This document shows, in pieces, positions 8,481-19,240 of a stretch of 32,500 bases of DNA (its first letter is position 1; the number at the start of each line of letters is the position of its first letter). Source of the stretch: Chara braunii. Its lineage: Eukaryota > Streptophyta > Charophyceae > Charales > Characeae. A program made the position numbers and the translations under genes. The stretch spans positions 1,614,533-1,647,032 of the forward strand of contig BFEA01000136.1 of the NCBI GenBank assembly GCA_003427395.1. Reading direction: 5' to 3'. Below the pieces are notes generated by a model. That model made no database searches. It saw only the letters and a list, made by a program, of their open reading frames with translations, and was not told where the DNA came from.

Positions 8481-10254
8481 TTGCCTGCCGTTGTCCTTGG
8501 TGGAACATCATCCGAGTATGGAAAAATAAGAACTAGGCAAAATGAGAAGTTTTCTTTTGGCGTACATGGTCGATTGCTTGATGCCTTGACTATCGTTGGA
8601 GCGATCCTAAGACTATGGTCTGAGTGTAAAGTACTTATTATAAGAGGTCAGGCTGAGTCGCCCTCCCCTGGTCGATAGAGCCTCGCTTTTGATGAGCTTT
8701 CTAGTACATGAGCGACATGGGGGAGGAGGGATGACTGATAAGCGCGAAGCGAGGGGTTTAATGACAAAATTTTTTCCTTGAGTTCAGGCTGAATTATGGC
8801 GTAATAGGTACTGCGAGGAGTATTGTACCTAGACCTATTGATAGTATCAGTTGGCAATGGGATGAGTCACTTGGAGTTTGTCTAGTTGTAGCTATCAATA
8901 AAGCTAAAAAAGGTAGTGATTATTTGATTAGCAGGTTGGCTAACCCGAAGAGAGGCCTATGTATTGAGTATGGGTAATATATGTGTATATATTTGCTTTT
9001 GTGACAATTGGTATCTGGTTGGTGCTATATATGCGTTTTTTTGTATTATGTTTGATATCTGATTGAATACGTATGTATGGATTGTCTTTCAGAGGGGACA
9101 TAGACTTTGCATGAAACCCACATTTGGCATGGGACCAAAGGTGAATGGGGTGACTCACTCCTGAGGAAGGTGGTCTTCCTGAAGGGAGTAAGTCAGCATG
9201 TATAGTTGTCCTCAGTGGAAATGCATTCTTGAATTGTGACTCCCTCGTTAAGGCTTAAGGAAGCAGTTATCAGTCTCAAGAATGATAGTGAGACCCACGT
9301 CGGAATAAAGTTCCTGGTCCATTAGTGGGGTGATGTTATATTTCCTATGATAGGAGAGTAACTATCATCTGTTGAGAGAAGAGGAAGGGGCTTATTACCT
9401 TGTCGAGACTGTGATGGCCGAGTGGAACGACTATTGATTAGTGAGAACGGCTCTGGAGTAGCGACCTAGGATCGTATCGCATTAAGCAGGGTCACCATAT
9501 TTGTAAGGGCGCGAATTCGCTATTTGTTGCCTTAATAGGTATGAATGGGGTTGTCCATCTGGTCATGACTAGGTTCAGGGAGGCGCAAGCGCTGACATCA
9601 AAGAGAGTCGGGGTGAGGCTTGATCTTTAGAGCGGGGCTCAAGAGTCAAGATGCTATCTCATGAGGATTACACCGTGCCTCTGTATTATATGCTTTGCTG
9701 AAGAGTTGAAAGGGTAACAATTGTATCATGTTATATTACTCATTGCTAGTTTTATTTTTGCCTTATAGAATATAGAATATGTTGTTGAGGTTTATCTTGT
9801 ATATGACTGACAGTTGAGTTGGTTGCATGTTGTTGTTTATAGATTTTGCCGTACTCTTCAGTTACAACCCCTTGCCAATAAGTTGTGCCTATTATGTTGT
9901 GATCGTTGTTGTAAGTATATATTATTTATCATGGGTTGTACTGTATATTGGATTCATGTTTGGAGTATCCACCTATGGGGCATATGTATATTGTGTCTTT
10001 CCTTGATAATAAAAATCATAAGTGGTTAATGCCTAAGTTATGATTTGAGGGATTTATCATTGAATATTTATGTTTTATTCTAGGTGGATATTTATTTAAA
10101 GACTCTCTTCGGTATCGTCGTTGTTTTGGATAGGTTCTTATGCGCGTTCTAAATAAAGAGTGTCGGAGTAATTTAGTGGGATATATTTTATATTTGACCT
10201 AGTCACGTAACTCCTCTCTCGACCCTAACGCCGCTCGTTGTTGTTCAATAGGTG
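8480..10254 (+). other. Distal part of E1 leader, no gene
   Basis: No frame over about 72 codons and no motif. A strong hairpin lies at 9151-9195 (listed separately). The rest looks like decayed leader or spacer before gag. TTGTTGTTCAATAG just before the gag start has the look of a 3' splice acceptor, but I have no donor to pair with it. Confidence 0.35.
9151..9195 (+). repeat. Long hairpin, about 18 paired bases
   Basis: TGACTCACTCC plus AGGAAG on the left pairs with CTTCCT plus GGGAGTAAGTCA on the right. The loop is GTGGT, with one mismatch and a short internal loop. It stands isolated in the E1 leader. Confidence 0.65.
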
Positions 10255-11414
10255 ATGGGGTCGAGGGAGCTCGATATGGAAGGGTCTCAAGGGAAGATTG
10301 GGGTCGAGGAACTTGCCTACCTGCTGGGTATGTGTGATTGGGAGCGAGACAACTTGCCCAAGGTTGAGATCAGCTTCTTCAAGGGCTATCATGTTTCTGA
10401 CTTCCTTGATAAGTTTGACCAGATAGCATCCCACTGCAAATGGAATGAGGAGCAGATGCTGAAAAAAGTTATAAAGTATATTTATATTGGCTTGAAGGAG
10501 GAAGTCGGTGGGTTGGTTAGAAGAGCGGGGTCATCATGGAGGAGGTTTTATGATGACATGTGGAATAAATACCGGCTAGGTGAGCAACAACTGACCAAAG
10601 ACGATCTTGAGAAGATAGATTGATATAGTTATATGTCAGCAAGGTCTGAGCATTGTCTGAACATGACAAGTGCTTTGTCTTCCTCATGAACTTCACAGAC
10701 GCCGAGCAACGAGATTTGATCCGTGGGACAGCGGGGAGGCTCATATGGGACAAGATCCGAGAAAACTTTGAGCAGGGGGATTTCGACCAGTACCTCTGCC
10801 ATACTCTACGGGAAGCGAGGAAAAGAAAGGAGTTGCAAAGCTATGGTAAGAGTAAGCTTGATGGAGGCACAAAGGATGTTGTGGCAGGTGTTAGAGGGAA
10901 TACGGAAGGCAAGCCCCAGGAGAAGGTTACGAAGTCTAAGAGAAATCATAAGTGGGGTGAAGAGAACAAGGCGAGGGTCTGCGTTGATAAAGCAGGGGAG
11001 ACTGAAGTCAGAGATGTCGTGCCTCATATCTGTGAGAGAACAATTGACGTCCCGAATAAGGAGGGAAAAAGCGGACAAAGAGGACAGAAGCAAGTAGATA
11101 TAGCCCCGCCTATTGCTACATCCGGAAATTAGAAGGAACATGCCCGATGGGATATATTGTCATCTGAAAGTAGGGCGGATCGTAGAATGAAGAGAATGCG
11201 AGACTGACAGGCGAAGATAGTATGTGTTTGTTGTGGAAAGGCTGGTCACACCCCTCGCGGATGTAAGATGGCAAGGGAAGGGGTTAAGGGGTGAGACCGT
11301 TGTGCTTTAGGCAAGGGCTTGACTCCTCCCAATAACTACCACAATTTTACTTGTCTTGTTCGTAGCAAGAAAGCGATAGAATGTTGTCGACAATTTTTTA
11401 AACGACTTATACAT
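10255..11414 (+). pseudogene. gag: Broken gag of retroelement E1 with zinc knuckle
   Basis: Capsid/nucleocapsid polyprotein of an LTR retroelement, which would package element RNA in the cytoplasm. The first part (ATG at 10255 to TGA at 10621) has a gag-like body with FFKGYHVSDFLDKFDQIASH and later WRRFYDDMWNKY. A stop and frameshift near 10621-10652 lead to a second part in another frame to TAG at 11130. It includes SEHDKCFVFLMNF, a basic Lys/Arg-rich stretch and KIRENFEQGDF. The same frame runs on through further stops to a CCHC knuckle (C-x2-C-x4-H-x4-C, 11223-11264; core CCGKAGH). About 25 codons on lies another Cys/His group (RCALG to HNFTC). No protease or RT follows before E2 starts, so E1 is truncated. 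Family assignment rests on the knuckle and overall pattern. Confidence 0.7.
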
Positions 11415-12100
11415 AAACATTAAGGAGGCTATGACAGTGCGGGAAACTCAATTGTTGGACAGATAGGCATTCATCTGCTCATTTTGCTTTTAAGTTGAGT
11501 CTCAAAGTTTTAGGAGACATAGATTTTGTCTTGTGTATATTTTCGATTTCGAATAAGAATCCTTACTTTTGGGACTGTGCGTATGCTCCAAGTTTAAGTA
11601 TCCACCATCTGAACTGATTCTAGGCTTGGTTGAATGCAAGTAGAGGTCATGTAAGGTTCGATTGTCCGTACGCTGATGTCTTTCCATTTTTTGCGATCAT
11701 ATTGGAGATCATCTTGTGTATATTAGTCGTTTATGAGTAATAGGAGATGCTATACAAGGTCTTTTGTTTCTGATTGGGGCCTGGAATTGTGATGATTTGG
11801 AGCTTGCAAGGATTTGAGACTCGAGATAATCATTGATTGAGTATCGAAATGTGCAACTTTAGCAGGGGTTTGAAACTGTGGTCGTTTTTTTTAAGTGACG
11901 TAAATGCAGATTTAGCAGCGGTTTTTTCTGCCCCATTTCAAAAACTGCGAAAGTTGCCCAATCCAAACACGAGGTGTGACCCAAGAGTCGTTGCCCCCCC
12001 CCAAAAAAATAAAAAAATCAAGTTGAAGTGTATTAATGTGAATCAACAGATTAACGGAGGGGAGTGTGCGAAGTTGTGCAACATGTCTTGCTGATCTGAA
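11415..12100. other. Spacer between E1 gag and E2, no gene
   Basis: No frame with a recognisable motif. This is the junction zone where E1 pol should begin but does not. Short homopolymers lie at 11993-12017 (C then A). Confidence 0.4.
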
Positions 12101-12102
12101 TG

Positions 12103-12445
12103 CAGGAGCCTCAGGAGAAGAGGACGAGAAGAGGAGGAGGAGGGAGCGAGGGGGAGGACGAGAATGAGGAGGAGGAGGAGGAGGACAAGGGGGGAGAAGA
12201 AGGAGAAAGAAATGGGGAGAGGAGAAGGATGGTGAGCGGATGGAACGAAGAAGGATGAGAAAGGGGAAGGAGACCAAGAGGCGGACCAAGAGGGCGAGGA
12301 CAAACGGGGCCCAGTGGGGAGGGCGGAGCTGAAAGATAAGGCGAAAGAAGGTGGGTGCATGCAAGGATGAAGTACCGGAAAGTGGAGGAGGGGTGGGAGG
12401 AGGAGGAGGACGAGGGGCAGTTGGAAGAAGACGAAGAAGGAAGGC
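12103..12445. repeat. Purine-rich GGA/GAG low-complexity tract
   Basis: Almost entirely A and G on the plus strand over about 340 bp, with repeated GGAGGA and GAAGAA. A pyrimidine block (CTCCTCCTCC, near 12474-12490) and a second purine block follow. Translations of 105-150 codons on either strand are products of this composition and are not annotated as genes. Mirror-symmetric purine tracts can form triplex DNA. Confidence 0.75.
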
Positions 12446-12681
12446 TGATTAGGCTAATCTCCTTCAGGACCTCCTACTCCTCCTCCTCCTGTTACTCCTG
12501 CTGTCGGCCACTGAGTGACACAACAACAAAAAGAGGAGGAGGAGGTTCCTCCTTGCTTCTCTTGCGGCTTCTCAGGGGTACTCACACAAGGGTTTTTGTG
12601 GATGTATATGACCTCTTTTGCGACCACGCCAAGATGGACTTGACCGCAATTACGTTCACAAAGAAGTTGAAAAAGTCCTTA

Positions 12682-13537
12682 TGTGAGTGTAACGTACCAA
12701 CTTCTGTACCTGCTCGACCTTCTAAAGCCCTGAGTTCTCGCTTAGTCTTTTTTGAGCTTTTAGGGTACCCCTTTTTTTTGCTATCACCTTAATACAAGGA
12801 TCAAAGGCTGACAAAGCCCTTTCACGGTTAAGAAGTTGTTTTTCTTTTTCTTTCGAACGTCTTCAGCAATTCATTCATCTACGTAGGAATTACGCGCGCC
12901 TGGAATTTTGTTCGGTAGTTGGGAACTCCGAAAATTACGGGCGCACTTCCCGCTGACGTGTCCTTCCTTGCAGGTGGATGTTCCGACATTTGCCATAGCT
13001 CTGTGAATTTTCATTAGGAAATTGAATAGATGTACGATTTTCTTGCGCTCGATTTCGCGCGCTGGCATTTAAATTTTTCAATCTTGAATTAGTTTTAGAA
13101 CCAGGAAAAACGAAACGTAATTGTTTCAGTGTTTTTTCTTTTATGCAAGCTCCCCACTTCCCGCTATGACCCATGTTATTTTCACCCTTCTCCTGTTCGC
13201 GCCTTCTCTCCTTCACTTATAACTATTTTCCATCCCCTTTCCTTCTTCGCGCTTCTCCCTCTTCCCCCCCCTCGTTCGAGTTTTGATCCCTTGCTAGACT
13301 ATGCACCGCACTCTCTTTCTTCCCGCCTTCATCCCCGTTCATGAACTGCCTACTGATTTCCTCCCCTAGAGTGTTTGAAGCCTCAAACGACAGCATGTAA
13401 GAAGGATACTCCCCTCACACCGTGATCTGATTGGCTGCGAAGGAACTCACGAGGAATCCGAAGGATCCATACAACTTTCCACAGGCAACTAACCTGTACT
13501 CCCTCTCCGGCCCCTCCTATTTTCACCCCACTCTTTC
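12682..13537 (+). repeat. E2 5' LTR, part confirmed by duplication
   Basis: Aligns over its length with 23744-24628. Shared strings include CCAACTTCT, TTTGAGCTTTT, GATACAAGGATCAAAGG or its variant, CTACGTAGGAATTA and GGAATTTTGTTCGG. The left end is either TGTGAG (12682) or TGTAAC (12688); both begin TG as LTRs usually do. The T-rich tract near 12838-12860 is short here but 46 T long in the 3' copy. A 13-bp segment near 12900 is absent relative to the 3' copy. Homology ends at 13537, just before a TATA box. Confidence 0.85.
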
Positions 13538-15156
13538 CCATCTTTTGTTTCCCTCTTCGCAACTATAAAACCCGCAAGCGCGTCCGAAAAACCCTCTTTC
13601 CACCCATCTGCCAACTTCAGGGAAGTAGTGGTTAGGTGACATGTATGACAACGGGTTGGAAAGTCTTGACGAGCTGACTGCAGTGTATGCAAGGTTGTGC
13701 GTCGGGTGACCCTTACGGATTGCGGATGTGAACAAGTCGGTGCAAAGCTAAGTTCGCGGGGTGACCATCGCTGTGGTATGGAGGTTGGTACGTGGTGGCG
13801 AGAATCGTCAGTACCCGAGTAAGAAGGGTGTGTGTATACGAATGGTTGCATGGTCAGGGGCCATAATCAAAGAGAAGAAGGCCAGAGTGCCTTGATCTTC
13901 GGTTCCTCGATTTTTCTTTGGAAGCTTAGTCCTTGGCGGATCGCCGGTTGTTTCCCCTCAAGCTTGTTTGTGTGACCAGTGTTCCCCATCTTTTCTCAGT
14001 CCCCTTCTTCGGTAAAGCTACAAATTTGTCCTTATCTCTCTCCCCCCCCCTCTCTCTTGTTCCTTTGCTTCTGTCCACCTAATGGATGCCAGAATAATCT
14101 GATGATTCCTCGGTCTCTCTCGTCCCTGTTGCATTCAATCGGATCTCGCACAAACGAGTATCGTTGAATTAAGGTACTAGTAAACCCGGATGATCTTACC
14201 AGTTTTTTTTGTGTGTGTCTCTTGTTAGTTGAGGATTTGTGTATGCGAGATTTGTTACATAGATGCATCGATTGAACTAACGTTCAAGTAATCGGACCGA
14301 GCTAGGATTTTAGTGATGCATGCTCTTGAATCGCTCTATGAATGATGATTATCTCCTTGTTTGGAATGAACTCATATTTTTAGATCGGTTTGTATGATTG
14401 ATGAAAGGCGATGGGCGCAGAGTGTTGTGCTTTTTCACTTCTTTGGTGTCCTGATCCAACAGAGTGTCGACTTCCTGTATGTTCGTTCTCATATAACGAG
14501 GAAATAACACGTGTATGTGAGTGTGACGTACGAGACGCGGTGACCAAGATCGGTGGACACTATTACTTTTCTCCCGAAAAGAAGTTCTCGGGATTCGTAG
14601 ATGCTGGTTTTGTTATTATCAATACCCACTTTCCCCTGTACTCTTTCTTGTTACCTTTTAACAAACGGATTGTCATCCTGTGGGTGGCAATAGCGCCTCA
14701 TTGCCGCAATGCTCTGTGTAGCGATTGTCACCACACACAGTGTTATCGGAAAAAGGGGTTTCCACTGCCAAACACGTGGCGAGGACGAATACAAGGAAGA
14801 AGTGACCCGCCTGAGGCCGTCCACGTCAGATTTCAAACTTTGTACGGAGTGACGCCGAGATTTAATTTAAAAACGAGATCCCACGTGCGTACCCCCTCCT
14901 TTCTGTTCAAAAGGACGGCGAGTAGCCCCCAAGAAAGTTCAGAGATACTTTTTGGATTAGACGGAAGTTCGAAAGCAGAGCCCACCAATCCGCTCACGCG
15001 GCTTGGTCCCTTCTCACTAAAACGGGAACCACACGGAAGATTTCACTTTTATCTATGTCCCTACACTCAATTTTTCCATAAATCCTTTATACACCCAAAT
15101 TTGTTGTTTTTCTGGGGCCTGCTGCGCACATTTTATCACTCCGATCTGAAGACAAC
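13538..15156 (+). repeat. Presumed remainder of E2 5' LTR (R/U5)
   Basis: Lies between the duplicated LTR part and the PBS-like site. I assign it to the LTR because the TATA box is inside it and because no PBS-like sequence follows 13537. That would make the LTR about 2.5 kb. It is not confirmed by a second copy in the window. The alternative is an 0.85-kb LTR followed by a long leader. An 18-bp string at 14514-14531 repeats the element's left end (12680-12697) with one mismatch. Confidence 0.4.
13564..13570 (+). promoter_or_regulatory. TATA box of E2 LTR
   Basis: TATAAAA in the context CGCAACTATAAAACCCGC, about 880 bp into the element. This is where an LTR core promoter would sit. It lies 27 bp after the point where the 3' LTR copy stops matching, so the 3' LTR would have lost its promoter. 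Confidence 0.5.
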
Positions 15157-15160
15157 ATAG
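14411..15160 (+). CDS. Unrecognised 249-codon open frame within E2 LTR/leader
   Basis: The longest intact frame near the left end of E2, ATG at 14411 to TAG at 15158-15160. It contains a Cys-rich first third (VCECDV, CRNALCSDCHH) and a basic, Ser-rich middle and end. I see no family motif, signal peptide or convincing membrane segment, though FPLYSFLLPFNKRIVILWVAIA is hydrophobic. It ends 11 bp before the PBS-like site and precedes gag. It is uninterrupted while all true element genes nearby are broken. That argues either for chance openness or for something younger. I give no function. Confidence 0.2.
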   Translation: MGAECCAFSLLWCPDPTECRLPVCSFSYNEEITRVCECDVRDAVTKIGGHYYFSPEKKFSGFVDAGFVIINTHFPLYSFLLPFNKRIVILWVAIAPHCRNALCSDCHHTQCYRKKGFPLPNTWRGRIQGRSDPPEAVHVRFQTLYGVTPRFNLKTRSHVRTPSFLFKRTASSPQESSEILFGLDGSSKAEPTNPLTRLGPFSLKREPHGRFHFYLCPYTQFFHKSFIHPNLLFFWGLLRTFYHSDLKTT

Positions 15161-15170
15161 GGCTTGAGGT

Positions 15171-15182
15171 TGGTATCGGGGT
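15171..15182 (+). promoter_or_regulatory. PBS-like site of E2 (TGGTATCGGGGT)
   Basis: TGGTATC followed by GGGGT resembles the plant initiator-Met primer binding site TGGTATCAGAGC, with about 9 of 12 bases the same. It lies 112 bp before the gag start, a usual distance. The nearest upstream CA is at 15155-15156, giving a spacer longer than typical. Confidence 0.5.
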
Positions 15183-15282
15183 CGACACGTGTCAGTTTTA
15201 GTAATAGTGAGACGAGCTGGCAAAACGACGAGCATCGGCTTAAACGAATCGAAGAATTTCTCCCTTCATTCGAAATAGGTCA

Positions 15283-15881
15283 ATGGAGGCGAGAGAAGAA
15301 ATGACTATGGCTAAGGCTAATGCGCCTGCCCCCCAAGTAACGGTAAACATCCCAACCACCTTCCCATTCTATCGTAATCACACTCATCCAAAGGCATGGC
15401 TCGAAGCAGTGGAAGTTCACGACTATGACGTAGCTGATCTTCCTCAAGTCATCACCTTGCTAATAAGGAACACTGCTCATGATTGGTTTAAAAGTATAAT
15501 TGGGTAGATTGGGCTACATTCAAAAGGGCTTTCTAGGCAAGATTTGATGAGGTAAGTGAAGACGCTGCTTGGCTTGTACTAAAAATATGTGCTCAAGAAC
15601 CAGGAGAGTTTTTGCCAGACTTCGTTGACAGATTTCAAACCGCTCTAGATAAGTTTGGTCGAGAAGAAAATGTGGTCCGAGATTGGTTCATAAATCACCT
15701 TCACAATCCGGTTTTAAAGGCAACACTGAAAAAGAAAATCCCTCCCAAAACGACTCAGCTGACGGCGATCATTGCTAAGGCGCTTGAGCTGAATTCACAA
15801 GATACGCGTAAGTACATTGATCAGGGTGAGGAGGATATAGCTGATATGATAGAAGATTTGGATGTAAAATGGAGATCGTGA
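15283..15881 (+). pseudogene. gag: Broken gag of E2
   Basis: Capsid part of the E2 polyprotein. It starts at ATG 15283, downstream of the PBS-like site. The first segment, to TAG at 15505-15507, has PTTFPFYRNHTHPKAWLEAV, like the gag N-terminal helix region. A frame change at 15507 then gives DWATFKRAF, an in-frame TAG at 15534, ARFDEV and PGEFLPDFVDRF. It continues intact to TGA at 15879, ending in an Asp/Glu-rich tail (EEDIADMIEDLD). The W-x3-K-x-AF pattern and downstream helix are typical of Ty3-type retrotransposon gag. Total about 200 codons. Confidence 0.75.
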
Positions 15882-16306
15882 CTCCGATCGATTGGGCGAT
15901 TCTACCACCGCCACAATCCTGAAAACCCAGGTGGACCGTCATGGAGTCATGTCCCCCATGCCCCCCCCGTCGTCGTCTCTCCTCCCTCCTCTCCTCCTCC
16001 CCTGCTCAAGACGACCCCTGTAATCGCAGTCTTACTGTAATCATCGGCACAGATACTCATCACCAACCTTCATTTGGCTCAAATGGTTCACTTCTCGACA
16101 ATCGGAATGGATAAATCATTTGATCTAGGCCTCAGACGTTGCAGATGGACAGAGCAAGTCTTGGGGGATCTAATGAGTACGCACATGAAAGCGCCACATG
16201 CTAATCCTTCTCCTCCTTTGTACCCCTTTTGTCGACCCATCCAATCCAAATGCAAATTGTTCTCCCTATAGCTTAACAGGTTTCCGTATCACAGGGAAGG
16301 GTGAAA

Positions 16307-16350
16307 TGTTACAATTGTAAGTAGCCCGTACACTTTGTCCTGGACGACTC
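16307..16350 (+). pseudogene. Zinc-knuckle relic of E2 nucleocapsid
   Basis: VKCYNCK, then an in-frame TAG (16322), then PVHF. This matches the first three ligands of a retroviral-type CCHC knuckle (C-x2-C-x4-H). The position after His where the fourth Cys should fall reads Asp. The Gly/Lys between Cys and His is replaced by the stop. 15882-16300 upstream is Pro/Ser-rich in translation and holds no other motif. Confidence 0.6.
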
Positions 16351-16797
16351 TCTTCCAAAGAGGAATTAACCCCTTTTGGACAGTTACGCCTGTTGCAATT
16401 AATTAGGGACGAGCAACTATGTTATTCGAAGGAATGGGAAAATCAGGGAACGGTTCCCCTTCCCCGCTTCCTTATGTACAGTTGGATACTCCTGTGTCGA
16501 CATCTGGGGCTTCTTGTGAAGCTGCAAATGTCCTTGGTCGAACTGGGTACCTCCAGTTGGCAAGACTGATTCAGGCTATTCGGCAAGGATGAGCTTGAAT
16601 CGGTAGAACGAGAATCAAAACCCGGACCTCAGTTCCGGACAGGGGAAATTGATATCTTACAGATATTGAAAATATAAGATATCCGAGTCTCTGTCCTGGT
16701 TGGTCATCTCCTAACCATCTCCGAGACTGCAAACGATAAGCTCCTTCAGCAATGTCAAAAGAATCAGAAGTGGTTCACCTACTAACGCGTTCAAAGA

Positions 16798-17415
16798 ATG
16801 CTGAAAAGGAAGGAAGATGTGGCGGAACCAGCGTCTTCCCCCTCCAGCCCCGTAACAATTACCGACCTTTCGAAAAATTGGGAAGCATCTGAAACCACTC
16901 GAGTAGCAATAATTGCACTTGCAAAAAAAAATCACTCCATCCGGGTTAGACCAGTACTATGGAAAAGTGCAGAATGTGACTGCAAGGTGTGGGGAAAGTC
17001 GTTCAATGCGTTAATCGATACCGGATCATCCGTCGTAGCGCTATCGCTTGCTACGGTTCAAAAGATCGGACGATTAAACTTCATTCTTCCCCTATCGGGG
17101 AAAGACAATTACGTCTCAGCTGATGAAGAAACCATGAACATTGCACAGATAATTAAAAATGTGACAGTCAAGGTCGAACGAGTTCATCTGTTAGTAAATG
17201 GGCTGGTAATTGATGTGGAATCACATTCGGTGTTGTTGGGATTGCCCTGGGTCGTGGCTATCGACGCACATTTGTATTTCGACTCTAAACAACTCACTCT
17301 CACCCACAATGGAGAAAAACCACAAACTGTTCCCTTACGTATTTCAATGCGACCCTTTGAGAAAAACCTGAAGACGATAGAGGAAGTAGTTCAGGTAGGG
17401 ATGACAGGGACATAG
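16798..17415 (+). pseudogene. pol: E2 aspartic protease domain
   Basis: Retroviral-type aspartic protease that would cut the Gag-Pol polyprotein. An open stretch of 205 codons carries the catalytic motif ALIDTGSSVVAL with Asp at codon 74 (17017-17019), and a flap-distal SVLLGLPWV box about 70 residues later. LLG-x-PW is the usual second hydrophobic-hydrophobic-Gly motif of this family. The domain itself is uninterrupted, but it is cut off by stops from gag and from RT. The first 40 residues are Ser/Pro-rich linker. The start given is only the first ATG in the open stretch; in the live element this would be continuous with gag. Confidence 0.85.
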
Positions 17416-17550
17416 GAAACAAGATTGAACGAAACTAATGATAACCCGTCGGAAGAAAGCAATGAAGAATTTCTTCGTTCTGAAGAAGGTGAATTCGATG
17501 AAAGGGATTACGTGGAACTTTGGGATCATATACCAACAAAAGAAGAATGA
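17413..17550 (+). pseudogene. pol: Acidic protease-RT linker
   Basis: A frame change after the protease gives about 44 codons rich in Glu and Asp (SEESNEEFLRSEEGEFDERD) ending in TGA. It is linker sequence of the E2 polyprotein with no known domain. 17551-17735 continues as low-information sequence before RT. Confidence 0.5.
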
Positions 17551-17735
17551 AATAAGAAGAATGAAATTTTTGTACAGAAAGCTTAGGAGTAATTCAGGAT
17601 GACCCCTAAGACTACGCATTCCTTTCATTTAAATACTAAGAATATTGAGACTAATCATGTTCCCTCACCTACGTTATCGTTTTCAACCTTCACAAAACTT
17701 GAATCCCTGCAGCCTCATTTTTTAGAGAGCCAATA

Positions 17736-19240
17736 TTGCAGATCGCAAATATGGCTGATCTTTTGGAACCCCCTCACACTCTTTACAATGGTAAGCTCTC
17801 TCTCCGAACAAGATACCTACGGATGATGCAATGTCTCGATCTTTCTGCCTCTTTGCCTCGATCCTTGCTTACGATAGACGCAATGGTAGGATTAATTAAG
17901 AAAAATGTGGAGGCACCGATTAGTGACGCACCTGATCTGATGGAACAAATGAATGAACTAATTAGATTGAAAATTGCGACAAGTCCTCTCGATCCAGGAA
18001 TTGATATTGAAGGAAACAAAACCGAGATGATCAGTCTCGAAGAATCGCAAATGCTTGTTGTTGTGTTCTCAGTCCGAACCAGCAGTTTCGTGTTTTCCAG
18101 TATTGAGGAAATGCGGCCACTCAACCCTGATTGGTCTGAGATCCGACTTGATATTTTCAGCACTAATCTAGCGATTGTAATTTCGTCTCATGTTCCTAAG
18201 GAAATACGAAAACTATTGAAAGATGTATTCCATGAATACTCCGCAGTTTTGAACGTGCATGATCACGACATGGGTATGACGAATGTCATTGAGCATCAAA
18301 TTATTACGGAAAACCATCCGCCATATATCTGCACCTCGTATCGATACTCTCGGGCGCAGCGACTTGCCATGTTCAAGAGAATCAAGGAGTTTGAAGCCAA
18401 TGAGTGGATCGAACCCACAATTGGGCCTTGGTCATTTACGGTGGTGATTATACCAAAAAAGACAGGAGGAATCCGAATATGTAATTATTATAAAAAGTTG
18501 AATGATATCACAATTGAAAATGTATATCCTCTCCCTCGGATTGATGAGTTGTTGGGTGCAATTGGATGTGCGTGTTTTTTCAGCAAGTTTGATGTTCCTC
18601 CTGACTATCATCACCTTCTCGTCAAAAAGGAAGATCATTTGAAAACGGTCTTAAAGTTCATCCTTTTTTAAAGGACATGACAATGGATTTGATGCCCAAT
18701 GGGTATTTGTAATGCACCAACTACGTTTCAGCGAGTGATGAATATATATGGTTTTCTAGAACTTCATGTAAAAAACACAGTTGGAGCAAAGCATGATTAA
18801 TTATTGTGTTATTGTATATATGGATGATATTTTGTTGTACTCAAACACCTACAAGGGACACGTGCAACACATCAAGTGGGACCTCCATGCATTCAAGGAC
18901 GCATGTTTCAAGGTTGCTCTCAAGAAATGTCGTTTCTTCATGGCGAAGATCTCCTTTCAGGGCCACGTGGTTACTGACAGAGGTTTGCAGTCGGAACCTC
19001 ATATGGTGACAATTGTAAAGGAAGCGTCGGTGCCCACGTCACTTACGAAAGTTCGCACGTTTTTTGTACTGACTTCGTACTACCGACGGTTTATCAAGGG
19101 ATTCCCGTCAATCGCAGGACCCCTCATGAACCTGTTGAAAACAAATCAACCGTTGATTTGGACTCCTCAGTGCGATCAGGTGTTTCAAGAACTCAAGGCG
19201 GATCTGACTTCAGCCTCTATTCTTATGAAGCCGAACCCAG
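17736..19240 (+). pseudogene. pol: E2 reverse transcriptase
   Basis: RNA-templated DNA polymerase of the element. The intact stretch 17736-18671 carries, after about 190 residues of N-terminal extension, the box IPKKTGGIRICNYYKKLN, then YPLPRIDELL and motif A FSKFD. A short zone (18672-18780) has at least two frame changes but still shows NAPTTFQRVMN, the motif B region, at about 18713-18745. The frame from 18781 carries motif C as YMDD (18817-18828), then FLGH-like FQGHVVTDRGL and the thumb/connection YYRRFIKGFPSIAGPL. The usual FSK-x-DL-x-SGYHQ is altered after the Asp (PPDYHHL), and Gly-Tyr has become Asp-Tyr. Confidence 0.9.

Noticed and set aside
11912-12792. Frames of 105-150 codons over the GGA-rich tract
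   Set aside because: Low-complexity composition on one strand gives Glu/Arg- or Pro/Ser/Leu-rich open frames without meaning.
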